Assembly: GCF_051020765.1 (NCBI RefSeq)
Contig: NW_027469114.1
Location: 961,903-1,025,902, forward strand
Direction: 5' to 3'
Origin: Lasioglossum baleicum
Lineage: Eukaryota; Arthropoda; Insecta; Hymenoptera; Halictidae
Length of the DNA stretch: 64,000 bases
This document shows, piece by piece, positions 27,033 through 42,050 of this stretch (the stretch's first letter is position 1; each line of letters starts with the position of its first letter). The notes under the pieces are model-generated. The model did no database searches, was not told where the DNA came from, and saw nothing but the letters and a program-made list of their open reading frames with translations. The position numbers and the translations under genes were made by a program.

Positions 27033-30000
27033 CGTTTCCTTAATTCTCACAGGATAGGTGAAGCTATTGACATAACTGTGCGACTCTCAAAGATGGTGAT
27101 AACATTAACGAGCGATTTCACACTCGATCCTCTAATTCATACATGAAATTATAGTGCCCGTCACTAAAATGTATACTAATTTGATTCTCTGTCACGAATG
27201 TATTCGCAACGATACAGCAGGTTATATTCTCGGAAGGTGAGCTATCCTGTATAGAGTATGACGTTATACCAATTGGTATCATTCTGAATCGATTTGACTC
27301 CCTGTTTTAATGTTAATACCGTGAATTAATGCTCTCTAATGACCATACTGTTCAGCGGATTTACTTCCGAAATATTTGCTTTGCCTCTCCGTATAATAGG
27401 ATATGGAAGCTATTGACTCAGCCGTTCGTGTCTCACAGAATGTGGTAACGATCACGAACGGTTTGACCCACGATCGTGTAATTTATGAATGAATTTAAGC
27501 TGCTCGTCAGTATGGGTATACTAGATCGAACCGCAGAACGCGGTGTTATACTGCCGATACATCGAGTCAATTTTTCGGGGGGCAGGGAATTTTTTAACGA
27601 GTTTGCCCCTTCACCTATATGTAATGTTCTACAAATGCTCGACGGCCTGCTTTAATATTCTAACCGTGAATTAAGGTGTCAATTGCAAATACTCTTCATC
27701 TCTCTCGGATTACGTAGTATGACTCTCGAAATCACAGGATCGGTAATGCTATTGTCTCAGTTGTTCGGCTCTCAATGAAGGTGGAGTCGTTCTCGAAGTG
27801 TATGACTCTCGATTATTCTGTTCATACATGGAAATAATATTTGCTTCTACTATAATGTCTATTAATTTGTTTCCGTCAGCACCATGCATAACACTTGCAG
27901 GGGCGGCTATGGTTCTTGGAAAGCATTTTATCCGATAGAATCTTGACTTTATATCATTTGGTAATTTTCTCCGAGGCACTGACTCGCAATTATAGGATAG
28001 GTGAATCTCTTGACATAGATGTGCGACTCTCAATTAAGGTGGGACCGTTCTCCAACCGTCTTACTCTCCATTTTGTTATTCATACATGAACACGAGCTGT
28101 CCGTCAGCTAAAATATCTACTAATTTGTTTCCGTGAGCACTATGCTCGATACTCATTACTGCGGGTTATGTTCCAGGAAGGTAAGGTATTCGGTAAAAGA
28201 TATGACTGCAAACCAATCTATATGTTCTCCAACGGATGAACTCTCTACTCTAATATTCAAAACCCGAAACAAGGTGTGTGTTCCCAACGCTGTTCAGCGG
28301 ATTTACTCCGGGAATGCATGGTTTCTGTCTCGGTATCGCAGGATGGGTGAGGCTATTGACACAGCCGTTTGAATCTCAATGAAGGTGGTAACTATCACGA
28401 ACGGGTTGAACCTTGATCATCTTATTCATAATAAAATTAAGGTCCCAGTCACCAAAATGTTCAGTAATTGGATCCCCTGAACGCGAATATTTACTGTCGA
28501 TAAAGCGGGTTAGTTTTTCGGAGGGTAAGGCATTCTATGTCAAGTTTGACAAGATACCTATATGTTACTTTCATCAACGGCTTGGCGGCCTGCTTAAGTA
28601 TGAAAACCGTGAATATGGGTGTCCATTGGGCATACTGTTCAGCGGAATTACTCCCGGAATACCAAATTTCACTCTCGGAATCGGAGGATACGTGACACTC
28701 TTGACTTAGCCGTTCGTCTCCCACAGATGGTGGCAACGTTCTCGAGCGGTTTGACACTCCAACTTGTAATTCGTACATGAAATTAAGGCACCCGTCACTA
28801 AAATGTATACTAGTTTGTTCCTCTGAACACCGTGTTATACCCTCGGTACGTGGCGTTAAACTATCGGAGTCTAAGGCTTTCAGTAAAACGTTAGGCTTCA
28901 TGTCAATTTGTAACGCTCTCAATCGGATAGACGCAGTTCTTTCATAATCACTCGGTGAACTATGGTGTCGACTGCCTATACTGTACAGCAGATTGACTCC
29001 CAGAATATCCGGTTTAACTCACGAAATAACAGTGTAGCTGAATTTATAGATACAGCCGTTGGAATCTCAAAGTGTGTGGTAACGTTCTCAGATGGTTGGA
29101 CCCTCGATCTACTAATTCCTAAATGAAGTTAAGGTGACCGACACTCAAATAAATACGAATTTCTTTCCCTGAATACGACGTTGTACTCTCGATTCAGCGG
29201 GTTAATTTTTCGGAGGGTGAGGCCTTCGGTAAAACGTTTGACTTTGTACCAATTGGTAACGCTCTCTTGCAGCGTCGCGCACTACTTTCATATTGAATCC
29301 GTGAATTAAGGCGTTCATTGCCAATACTCTTCAGCGGATATACTAATGGTGTACCCAGTGTGACTTTCGTAGCCACAGGATAGGTGAAGCTATTGTGTTA
29401 TGTGTGTGATTTTAAAATGAAGGAGGTAAGTTTCTCGAACGGTTTGACACCCGATCATCTAATCCACGCATGAAATTACGGTTCCCGTCGCTAAAATGTA
29501 AGCTAATGTGTTTGTCCGCGCACAATGCCATACTATCGATACGACGGGTTTGCTTCGCTGTAGGTAAGGCTTTCTGTATAAAGTTTGACTCTCCACCCAT
29601 AGGTGAAGTTCTACAACGGTTTGTCGCTCTACCTTATTATTCCATCCGCGAATCAAGCTGTCTAGGGCCATAACGGTGCTGATGATTCACACCCGGCATA
29701 CCTTGTATGTCGTTCGGAAAAACAGGATAGGTGTAGCTATAGACTTAACTGTTCGGCTCTCAGAGAAGGTGCTAACGATCTCGAACGGTCTGGCACTCTA
29801 TCATCTAATTCGTACATGAAATTAAGGTGGCCGTCTCTAATATCCCCACCGATATATTACTATGAACACTATTCAAGGCACTCCCTGCAGAGGGTTGGTC
29901 TTCACGGAAATTAAGGCCCTCGGTAAAAAGTTTGATTATATGCGAATAGGTAAAGTCCTACAACGGGTTGACCATCTACATTATTATTTGAATCGTGAAT

Positions 30001-33000
30001 TAAGGTGCCCATTGCCCGGACTGTTCAGCGGATATACTCCCGTTATACCTCATTTGACTCTTAGAATCTTGGAATGGGTGAAGTTATCGACTTGGGCGCT
30101 CGTCTCTCAAAGAAGGAGGTAACCTTCACGAACAGATTGACACATCGAGCATGTTACTCATACATCAAGTTAAAATGTCCGTCACTCAAATAAATACTAA
30201 CATCTTTCTCTGAACACGATGTTATACTCTCGATGGAGGCGGTACGAATCGCAGGTGGTAAGTCTGTCGCAAATACGTTTTATTTTATACCAGTTGGTAA
30301 CGCTCTCAAAAGTTCCGTCACACTTCTTCAACATTTATAGCGTGAAATATGCTGTCTACTGCCTATACTGTTCAGCGGATTATTCCCGGAATACCTGGCA
30401 AAACACTCGGAATCACAGGGTAGATGACGCTATTGACTTAGACGTTCGACCGACGAAGAGGGTGGTGACATTCTCGAACGGTTTGTCCATCGATCTTCTA
30501 ATTCATACACCATGCTAATGTGCCAGCCACTAGAATGTATACGAATTTGTATCTCTGATCACGATGATATACTGTCGATTCAGCGTGTTTGGTTCTCGGA
30601 TGGTAGGGTCTTCTATGAAACTATCGACATTATACAAATAGGTAACGTTCTAAAAGGGATATACATTGTCTTTCAATATTCAGACCGTGAATTATGGTGT
30701 CGATTACCCATAGTGTACAGCTTATTGTATCCCGTTGTACCTGGTTTGGTTATCGGAGTAACAGGATAGTTGAAGCAATTGACTTAGCCGATCGACTCTC
30801 AAGGAAGATGCTATCGTTCTCGAACGGCTTGACTCTCAATAATTCTGTTCAAAAGTGAAAATAATGAGTGCTTCAGCTATGAGGTCTACTAATTTGTTTC
30901 CGTGAACAATGAGTAAGACACTGGTCGCAGCGGGTTAGATTCTCTTAAGGTAAAGTATTCGGTAAGAAGAATGACTTTATACGAATAAGTAATTTTCTCC
31001 GACGGTCTGACTCTTTACTTTGACATTGGTACGGTGAATTAAGGTGTCTATTACCAATACTGTTCAGCGCATTTACTCGTGGAATACCTGGTATGACTCG
31101 CGGAAACACAGGGTATGTGAAGCTATTGACATAGCTATCCGAATATCACCGGAATCTGCAATGGTCTTGAATGGTACAACGCTCGAGCTCCTAATTCCTA
31201 CATGAAATTATGATGCCATCACTGTAATGAATACAAATGTGACTTTGTATCACGAAGTTATATTCTCGATACAGTGGGTTAGTTTCTCGGAGGGTAAGGT
31301 GTCCGTTAAAACGCTTGACTTTGTAGCGATTGCTTACGTTCTACAACGGTTCAACGGCCTGATTTATTTTTCACATCGTGAATTGAGGTGTCCATTGGAA
31401 ATACTGTACAAAGAATTTACTCCTGGAATATCTGGTTTGACTTTCGGAGCCACAGGATATGGGAATCGATTCACTTAGCCGTTCATCTCTGACAGAATGT
31501 GGCAACGTTTTTGAACGGTTTGATCCTCGATCTTCTAATTCATATATGGAATTAAGGTGCACGGAACAGAAATGAAGACTAGTTTCTTCTTCTGAACTCG
31601 GAGTTATACTCTCGAAAGGGCGGTTTAGCTTCCCCGAAGGTGAGGCCATCGGTAAAGAAATTGGCACCGCTCTAAAACGGTATGTCGGTCAACTTTAATA
31701 TTCAAGCCATGTATTCAGGTGTCTATTGTTAATACTGTACAGCGCATTTTCTCCCTGCACATCTTGTTTATCTTTCCGAATCACAAGGCATGTGAAGCTT
31801 TAACATTGCCGTTCGTCTCTCACGGAAGGTGCTAACGTTCTCGAACGGTTTGGCACATCGATCTTCTAATTCATACCGGAAATTAAGGTGCCTGTCTCTA
31901 AAATGTATACTATTTCGCCCCACTGAACATCATGTTATACTCTCGATATAATGCGTTAGGATTTCGGAGGGTATAGGACCCAGTAAAACGATTGACTCCA
32001 TTACAATTGTTATCGTTCTCAAACTGATTGACTCTGTATATTAAAATTTATTCCGTGAAGTAGCGTGTCTAATGCCTATACTGTTAAGTGGGTTAACTCC
32101 CGGCGTACATGGTTTTTCTCCTAGAATCACGGGATAGATGAACCTGCTCAACTCACAAAGAAGGTGGATCGTTCTCGAACGGTTTGCCACTGGATTTTAC
32201 TATTCGCACATGAAAATAAGGTGCCCCTCTGCTATAAAGGCTACCAATTTATTTCCGTGAGTACTCAGCATGTCAATCGCTACAGCCGGTTATGTTCGAG
32301 GACGATAATGAGTACGGTAAAGGGAATGACACTGTTGCAGATAGTAATGTTCTTCGTCGGATTGACATTCTACTGTAATATTCACAGCATGAGTTAAGGT
32401 GTCAATCGCCACTAGTCATCAGCGGACTTACTCCCAGAATACCCGGTTTGACGCTCTGAATCACTGGATAGATGAAGCAGTTCGTCTCTCACAGAAGGTG
32501 GCATCGTTATCCAACGGTGTGAATACCGATCTTATACATCATACATGAAGTTAACCTTGCCGTCACTGAAACGGATGCTAACTATTTTCTGTGAAGACGA
32601 AGTTATACTCTCGATAGAGCGGGTTAATTCTTCGGCGGGTAGGGTCTACAGTAAAGTGTTTGTCTTTATACCAATAGGTAACGCTCTCAAACAGTTTGAC
32701 GCCCTACTTCAATATACAAACTGGGAATAAATGTATCTATTGCCAATACTGTTCTGGCGACTTAATCCCGGAGAACCATTTTCCGGTTTCATTGTCTGAA
32801 TCACAGGATAGGTGAAGCTCTTGAAGTAGCTGTGCGACTCCCAAAAGAGGTGCTAACGTTCTCGAACTGTTTGGTCCTCGATCTTCTGATTGATAGGTGA
32901 AATTATGGCGCCAGTCTGTAACATTTAAGCAATTATGCTCCTGTGAGCACGAAGACATACTCCCGACAAAGCAGATTAGCTTCGCGGAAAGCACGGCCTT

Positions 33001-36000
33001 ACGGGATGTAGTGCTATCAATACAAATGCTATAATGCGGATTTGCTCCAAGAGTACGTGGCTTGACTCTCGGAATCATAGGATGGGTGCAGCTATTGACA
33101 TTGTCATTCGAATCTCAAAGATTGTGGTATCGTTCTAGACCTACTTGACACTCTATCCTCTAATTCATACATGAAGATAAAGTGCACGTCAGTGAAATGA
33201 ATATAAACTTCTTTCTCTGAGACGAAGTTATATTCTCAATTACGCCGGTGAAGTGCACGGAAAGTATCGCCTTCGCTAAAACGTTTGACTTTATGACAAT
33301 TGGTAACGATGTCATTCGGTGTGACGCTCTATATTAATATTCAAGCAGAGGTCTCAGGTGTCTATTGCCAGTACTGTTCAGCCAATTTACTCAAGGATTA
33401 CCTGCTTGGGCTCTAGGAATCACAGTATAGGTGCAGGTATTGACTTATCCTTTCAACCCTCAAAGTAGGTGATAACGTTCTCGCGCAGTTTGATGCTAGA
33501 TTATATAATTCATACGTAAAATTAAGGTGCCCGTTATTAAAATGCATACTAAATTGTTTCAATGAACACGTTGTTATAGTCTCGATTCAGCGGGTTAGCT
33601 TCTCGAAGGAAAGTCCTTTTGCAGAAATTTTAACTCTATATGAATAAGTAACGTTATACAACGGTTTGATCTCTACCTTATTATGTATACCGCGAAATAG
33701 GTTGTAAATAGACAATATTATACAGGGGATTTACTCCCGGAATACCAGGTTTAACTATCGGAATCACATGGCAGATGAAGCTATTGTCTTAGCAGTACGA
33801 CACTCGTAGAATGCGGTAACGTTCTAGAGAGGTTTGACGATCGATCTTCTTGTTCATACATGAAGTTAGGGTGCCCGTCACTGAAATGAATATTAATTTC
33901 TTTCACTGAACACGAAGATATACACTCGATACATCGGATTATATTGTATAATGTAATGTATTCGTTAAAAGGAAGGAGTCTATAACAATTATTAATGTTC
34001 TCCGACGGGTTGACACTCTCCTACAATTTTCATACCGTGAATTAAGGTGTTCATTGCCTATACTGTTCAGCGGATTAGTCCCGGAGTACCTGGTATGACT
34101 CACGGAATCCCAGGATAGGTGAAGTTGTTGACTTAGCCGCTCGTGTCTTACACGAGGTGGTAACGTCCTTGGATGATTCGACCCTGGATCTTCAAATTCA
34201 TGCAGGAAGTGAAGGTGCTCGTTACTAAATTGTATACCAGTTCGTACCCCTGAACGCGGCTTTATACTCTCGATAGTGCGGGTCCATTTTACAGAGGGTC
34301 AGGCATTTTATAGGACATTTATCTTGCACGAATAGTTAATGATCTACATCGGCATGACGGTTTGGTTTAATATTCAAACCGTGAACTCAGGTGTCTATTG
34401 CCAATACTGTACAGTGCAATTACACCTGGAATATCTGGTTTGACTTTCTGAATCACAGGGAATGTGATGCCATTCACTTAGCCGTTCGTCTCTCACTGAA
34501 GGTGGTAGCTTTGTCGAACGGTTTGACCAACGATTGTCTTATTCATAAAGGAATTCAGGTCCCCGCACTAAAATGTTTACTAGTGCGATTCCCTAAATAC
34601 GTAGCTATACACTCCATACGGCGAGTTATGTTCTCGGACTGTAAGGCATTCGGTAAAATGTTTGACGCTATGCCAGCAGGTAACATTCTCAAACGGCTTC
34701 ACGCTCTACTTATATATTCATACCGTTAATAAAAGTGTCTATTGGCAAGACTGATCGGCGCATTTACTCCAGGAATACGTGGTTTGACTCTCGGAATCAC
34801 AGGTTAGGTGGAACTACTGTCTTATGGGTTCGACACTCCATGAGTATGGTATCGTTATCGAACGGTTTGACAATTGATCTTCCAATTCATGCATGGTATT
34901 AAGGCGCCCGTCACTAAAATGAATACTTATTGGTTTCTGTCAACACGAAGTTATACCCACGATACTGCAGGTTATGTTGCCTGAAGGCAAAGTATCCGGT
35001 AAGGCTTACGGCGTTGTACCAATTGGTAGCGTTCTCAAACGGCTTGATGCATTACTTTAATACACACACTGTGAATTAAGGTGCCCATTGCTAATTGTGA
35101 TCAGCGGATGTACGCCTGAGATACCTGGCATTGCTATCGGAATCACAGGATAGATGAAGTTATTGTCATACATGTGCCATGCTCAAAGAAGGTGGTAGCG
35201 ATCTGGTACAGTTTTCCTAGCGTTTTTCTCATTCCTACATAGAATTAAGAGTCCCGTCACAAATAAGAATGCTAATTTGTTTCACTGAACACGAAGGAAG
35301 ACTCTCCCTGCAGCAGGCTATGTTCTCGGAAGATAAGGTAATATGTAAGAGGAATGACTTTATACCAAGCTGTAATGTTAACCGACGGTTTGACTCTCTA
35401 CAGTAATATTCATAGCATAAATTAAGATGTCCACTGGCAATACTGGTACGCGGATTTAATCCTGGAGTTCCAGTTTTGACGCTACGGAATCACAAGGTAG
35501 CTGAAGTTATTGACTCAGCCATTCGACTCTCAAACATGGCTGTAACGATCTGGAATGGTTTGACGTCCTACCCTAATATTCAAACTGTGAAATGTGGTGT
35601 CTATTGACAACTATCGTCAGCGGACTTACTCTCGGTTTCCCTGGATGACTCTCGGTATTCCAGGGACGACTCTCAGAATCACGGGATTGGTGAAGCTATT
35701 GACATAGCTGTTCGCCTCTCACACAAGGTGACATCGTTCCCGAATGGTTTGACACTCGATCTTCCAATACATGCATGAAATTAATGTGCTCGTCTGTAAA
35801 TATATACCAGTTCGTACCTCTGAGCATTCTGTTATACTCTCAAAATAAATGGTCAGTTTTTCGAAGGGTAAGGCATTCTGTAAGGAGTTTAAACCTATAC
35901 GAATAGGTAATGTTCTATAACGGCTTGACGACCGGCTTCAATATTCACACCGTGTATTGAGGAGTCCATTGTCAATACTTAAAAGCGCATGTACTCCCAG

Positions 36001-38297
36001 TATATCTGGTTTGACACTCAGAATCAAAGGATAAGTGAAGGTATTGACGTAGCCTTTGGACCCTCTGGGAAAGTGGTAACGTTCTATAACGGTTTGCCCC
36101 GCGACTTTCTAATTCTTGCATGAAATTAAGGTGCTCGTCACTACATTCAATAATAGTTCGTACCGCTGTACGCTGTGTTATACTCTGGATACGTCGTGTC
36201 AGTTCTTCGGAGGGTAAGGCTTCCTGTAAAACATTTAACCCTACACGAATGGGTAATGTTACAAAACGGCTTGACTGTCTGCATTAATATTCAAACCGTG
36301 AATTAAGGTGTCTATTGCCCATACTGTACAGCTCATTCACTCCCGGAACTTCTGCTATAACCTCCTGAATCACAGGACAGATGAAGCTGTTGATTCAGCT
36401 GTTCGTCTCTCAATGAATGTGTAACGTTATCCATTGGTTTGTCCCTCAAGCTTCTAATTTATACGCGAATTTCGTGTACCCGTCACTAAGTGTGTACTAA
36501 TTTGCTTCTCTGAACTGGAAGTAATACCCTCGATGCAGTTATCGTTAGGAAGGTAAGGCCTTCGGTAAAAGTTTGACTCTATACCAATAAGTACCGTTCA
36601 TCAACGGTTCGACTCTGCACTATGTTATATATACCGTGAGTTAGTGTGTCAAATGTCAATACTGTCCTGCGGATTTACCAGTGACATGCCTGATTTGACT
36701 CTCGGAATCATAGGATGTGTGAAGGTCTCTGCGTATATATGCGACTCCCAAAGAAGGTGAGAACGTTCTAGAACAGTTTTTCCATCGGTCTTCCAAGCCA
36801 TACATGAATTTGCAACGCCCATCGCTAAAACATATATCAACGTGTTTCTCTGAACGCGAAGCTATATTCCAGATACAGAGGGTTAGCTTATCCGAAGGTA
36901 AGGCCTTCGATAAAGTGGATGTGTTCATACCAATATATAACGTTCTACATCGCTTCAGCACTGTAACTTCGTTTTCATACAGTGAATTAAGGTGTCCTTT
37001 CACATTACTGATCAGCGAATTTACCACAGGGATGCACGGTTTAAGTTTCGGAATCACAGGATATGTCATGTTATTGACAATGCTGTACGACTAGCAAAGA
37101 AGGCGGTGACGATCTCGAAAGGTTAGGCACTTGGCTTTGCAATTCATACATGGAAATGAGGTGTCCGCCTGGTATAATGTCTACTAATGTAATTCCGTAA
37201 CCACTGAGTATAATGCTACCCACAGCGGGTAAGGCTTCTCGGAAGATAAGGTCTTCGGTAAAAAGTTTGACTTCATAAAAATTGGTAAGGATCACAAACG
37301 GATTGACGCTCCATTTTAATATTAAAAATTATGGTGACAAGTGCCAGTACTCTTCAGCGAATTTACTCCTGCAATTCCAGATTCGACTCTCGCAGTCACA
37401 GGACAGGTGAAGCTATACACATAGCCGTTCGTCTCTCAAAGGACGTGGGATCTATGTTCGACGATATAACTATCCATCTTTCCATTCATACATGAAAATA
37501 AGGCGTCCATCTCTTAAAATGTCTAATAATATTTTTCCGAGAGCACTAAGCAAGACACTCGCAACAAGGGGTTTTATTCTCGGAAAGTAAGATATTCGGT
37601 GAAAAAATGACTTTATACAATTTGGTAATATTTATCGACGGTTTGACTGTATACTTTAATATTCATATCGCGAGTTAAGGTGTCTCTTTGCGATACTGCG
37701 CTTGGAATTTACTCTCGGAGTAACTGCTTTGGTTCTCGGAATCATAGGATAGCTGATGCTATTGACGAAGGTCTGCGATTTCTAAAGTAGGTGGTATCGT
37801 TCTCCGATAGTTTAACTCTCGATTATGCAATTCTTACACGGAAATAAGGTGTCGTCTGATAAAGTATGCACCAATTTGTTTCCGCTAAAAGTCCGCGAAA
37901 CACTCCCTGCACCCATCTAGGCTTCTCGGAAGGGGAGGCCCGCGGTATAAAGTTTGACTTTCAAACAATACGTAACCTTCTGCAACGGCTTTACTCTGTA
38001 CATTGACAATACTATAGCCAATACTGTTCAGCGGACTTACTCCCGGAATACCTGGTTTGTCTCGCGGAATCTCAGGATGGTAGAAGCTATTGACTTAGTC
38101 GATTGGATCTCAAAGGTTGTGGTACTGCTGTCAAACGGATTCATTCACGACCATCTAATTTATACATGAAGACAAGGTGCCTGTCATTGAAACGAATACT
38201 AATTCCGTTCTCTTAGCACGAAGTGATACTCTCGATACAGCGGGCTAGATTTTCGGGGTGTAAGGTCTTCGATAAAACTTGTGACTTTATAGCAATT

Positions 38298-38644
38298 GGT
38301 AACGTTCTCAAACGGTTTGACGTTCTATATTTAATATTCATACCATGTATTACCGCGCCCATTGGTAATACTGCACTGAGGATTGCCTCCTGGAATACCT
38401 GGTTTCACTATCGGAATATCAGAATCGGTGAATGTAATGACTTAGCTGTGCGACTCTCAAAGAAAGTGGTAACGTTCTCGAACGGATTGTCTCTTGATTT
38501 TGTAATTCATTCATGGAACTATGGAGCGCATCACTGAAATGTATACATATGTGTTTCTCTCGACACGAAGTTATACTCTCGATACGGCGGGATAGCTTCT
38601 CGGAAGGGAAGGCTTTCGGTAGTAGGTTTCACGTTTTGCGCGTA
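38298..38644 (+). repeat. Representative full monomer showing two half-repeats
   Basis: One complete 347-bp unit. The half from 38298 starts GGTAACGTTCTCAAACGG and runs 170 bp to the next GGTAACGTTCTCGAACGG at 38468. The second half runs about 177 bp to 38645. Both halves share the opening motif, a TTTGAC-like word near position 20, an AATTCATNCATGNAATTA-like stretch near 40-55 and AAGGTG near 55-60. Similarity fades in the rest of each half. The monomer is thus an old dimer of a unit near 173 bp. Confidence 0.85.
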
Positions 38645-41600
38645 TGTAATGATCTTCAACGGTTTGACGATCTGCATTAGCATTCATACCCTGAATTAAG
38701 ATGTCCGTTGCCAGTAGTATACAGTCTGTTGACACCCGAAATACCTTGTTTGTCCATCGGAATATCCGGATAGGTACAGCTATTGATCTAGATGTTCAGC
38801 TCTCAAAGAAGATGGTAACGTTGTGGAACGTTTTGACGGTCGCTCTTCTAATTCGTGCATGAAATAAAGGTGAACGCCACCAATATGCGTACGAATTTGC
38901 TTCACGGACGGCAAGGCCTTCGGTAAAATGTTTGAGTTTATAGCAATAAGTAACTCTCTCACACGGTGTGACGCTCTACTTCAATATTTACTCCCCGAGT
39001 CAAGGTATATATTTCCTATACTTTCCAGCGAATTTACTCCTGGAGTACCAGGCATGACTCTCATAATCACAGGGTAGGTAGAGCTCTTGACTTTGGCGTT
39101 TGACCATCAAAGATGGTACCGTTTTCACGCGGTTTGACCCTCGATCTTCTAATTCTTGCATGAAATAATGTGCTCATCACTAAATTCCATAATCATCCTA
39201 GCCGCTCAACACGGTGTTATGGTCCCAATACAGCGGTTCTGTTTTTTGGAGGGTGAGGCATTCTGAATGAAGTTTAACCCTACACGAACAGGTAATGGTC
39301 CAAAACGGCCTGGCGGTCTGCCTTAATATTCAAACCGTGAATTAAGGTCTCCATTGCCCATAGTATTGAGCGGATTTACTTCCGGAATATCTGGCTTGCC
39401 CCTCCGAATCACAGGATAGGTCAAGCTATTGACGTAGCACTTCGACTCTCAAGGAGTGTGTTAACATTCTCGATCGGTCTGACCATCGACCTTCTAATTC
39501 ATACATGAAGTTAAGGTGCCCGTCATAAAAATGTCTACGAATTAGTACCTCTGAACACGAAGTTGTACTCTCGATACGGCGGGTTAAATTCACGTAAGAT
39601 AAGGACTTCGATAAACAGAGTGACTGTATACCAATTGATAATGTTCCCCGACAGTATGTCTGTCTACTTTACTGTTCATACCGTGTATTATGGTGTACAT
39701 TGCCCATATAATTCAGTGGTATTACTCCCGGAATGACTTGTTTGTCTCTCGGAATAACAGGACGGGTGAGAAGCTATTGCCTTAGCTATGCGACTCTCGA
39801 TGAAGGTGGTAACGTTGTCGATCCGTGTAACTTTCGATCTTCTTATTCATAGATCAAATTAAGGTCACAAAAATGTATACTAATTTGATTCTCTGAGCAC
39901 TACGTAATACTCTAGATACAGCCGGTTAAGCTTTCTGAGGGAATGGACTTCAGTAAGACGTTTGACTTTATACAAATTGGTATCGCTCCTAGACGATCTG
40001 ACGCTCTACTTTAGCATTCAAGCCGGCAATTAATGTGACTATTGCCAACACTGTTCAGTGTATTTACTCTAGGTATACCTGGTCTGACGCTCAGAGTCAC
40101 GGGTAAGGTGAGACTATTGACAATTCTGTTCGAATCTCAAAGAAGGGGGTAATGTTCTCGAACTGTTTGCACTCGATCTTCTAATCCAGGCATGAAATTA
40201 CGGTTCTCGTCGCTAAAACGTACACTAATTCGTGCCACTCAACACTATGATATACTTTCGATACAGCTGGTTAGTTTTTCGGAGGGTAAGTCCTTCGGTA
40301 AAACGTTTCACTTTATAGGAATTGGTAACGTTCTCAAACGGTTCGACGCAATACATTAATATTCACACTGTGAATTGTGGTGCCTATTGCCAATACTGAA
40401 CAGCGCATTTACTCCCGGCATATCTGAATTGTTATTCGGCATCACAGGATATGTGAAGCTGGTGACATTGCCATTCTACCATCCATGTAGGTGGTAATGT
40501 CATCAAATGATTTGACCCTCGATCTTCTATTTCATAAAGATATTAAGGTGGCGGTCCCTGAAATGAATAATAACTTCTTTCTCTGACAGCGAAGTTATAT
40601 TCTCGATGAGTCGTGTGACGTTCGCGGAAATTAATGCCTTCGGTAAAACGTTAGACCTCAGACCAACGGGTAACGCTCTCCAACAGTTTGACGCTCTACT
40701 GTAATATTCAGACCGTGAATTAAGGTGTCAGTTGCCAATAAACTTCAGCGGTCTATTACCCGGATTGCCTGATTTGGCACACGGTATCACAGGATACGTG
40801 AAGCAATAGAATTAGCCGTTCGATTTCCAAAGAGGGTGGTAGCGGTCTCGACCGGTTGACCATCGATATTTTCTTTCATACATGAATTCACGGTGCCGTC
40901 GATAAATTGTATACTCATGTGTGTCGATAAGCACGCAGCTATATTCTGGATACGGAGGGTTAGCATCTCGGACGGTAGGCAATCGGTAAAACATTTGACT
41001 TTATAGCGTTTAGTATCGTTCTCACGTAGTGTGATGCTCTATTTTAATGTTCACTCCCCGAATTAAGGTAAGAAATGCGAATACTGTAGAGCGCACTTAC
41101 TCCCGGAATAGCTAGATTGGCAGTCGGAGTCACAGGAACGGTGTTGCTATTAACTTAGGCGTTCGTCTATCAATGATAGTCGTGACGTTCTCGACCGGTT
41201 TGACCATCAATCTTTTCGTACATGCATGAAATCACGGAACTCGACACTAAAATGTGCATTAGTTCTTACCTCTGAACGCGGTGTTATACTCGCAATACAG
41301 CTGATAAGTTTCTCGGAGGGTATGGCATTCTGTAAGAAGTTTAAACCTACACATGCAGGTAATGTGCTACAACGGCTTGACCGCCTGCTCTATTATTGAA
41401 ACGCGAGTTAATGCGTTTATTGCCCATACTGTTTAGCGTATATACTTCCGGAATACCCGGCTTTCCTCACCGAATCACGGGATGGGTGAAGCTAATGGCT
41501 TAGCCGTTCGTCGCTCACAGAAGGTGGTAACGTTCTCAAAGGGTTTGAGCCTCGATGTTCTAATTCATTCATGAAACTAACGCGTCCGTCACAAACATGG

Positions 41601-42019
41601 GTTCTAATTTCTTTATCTGAACTCGAAGTTATACTCTCGATACTGTGGATTCAGTTGGCGGGACGGTGATGTCTTCTGCAGAAATGTTAGATTTTGTACA
41701 AACAGGTAACGTTCTCAAACAGTTCTCGCCCTACCTTAATATTCAAACCGTGAAGTAAGGTGTCAATTGCCAATGCTGTTCGGCGGAATTACTCCCGGAG
41801 TACTTGGTCCAACTCTCCGAATGAAAGGATAGGTGATGCGATTGACTTAGCCGTTCGCCTCTCGAAGGGGGTGGTAACGTTCTCGAACGGTTTGGACATC
41901 GATATTCTAACTCATACATGATGTGAAGGTACCCGACGCTGAAATGATTACTAATTTCTTTCATTGATCACGATGTTACACACTCCATATGGCGGGTTAG
42001 TTTTTCAGAGGGAAACGTC

Positions 42020-42050
42020 TTCGTTAAAACGAGGATTGACACTCGATCTT
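42020..42050 (+). repeat. Monomer lacking one half-repeat
   Basis: GTCTTCGTTAAAACG, from the end of a first half, is followed directly by ATTGACACTCGATCTTCT, from the start of the next first half. The intervening half of about 170 bp is absent. Unequal exchange between the two related halves would produce this product. Confidence 0.65.

Noticed and set aside
28491..28922. A 143-codon open frame on the minus strand, the longest within pure satellite, plus dozens of 60-140 codon frames across 1-56770.
   Set aside because: They are chance frames in a satellite. The period of 346 is not a multiple of three, so frames change every monomer. The same degenerate phrases recur, no domain is recognisable, and there is no promoter or splice context.
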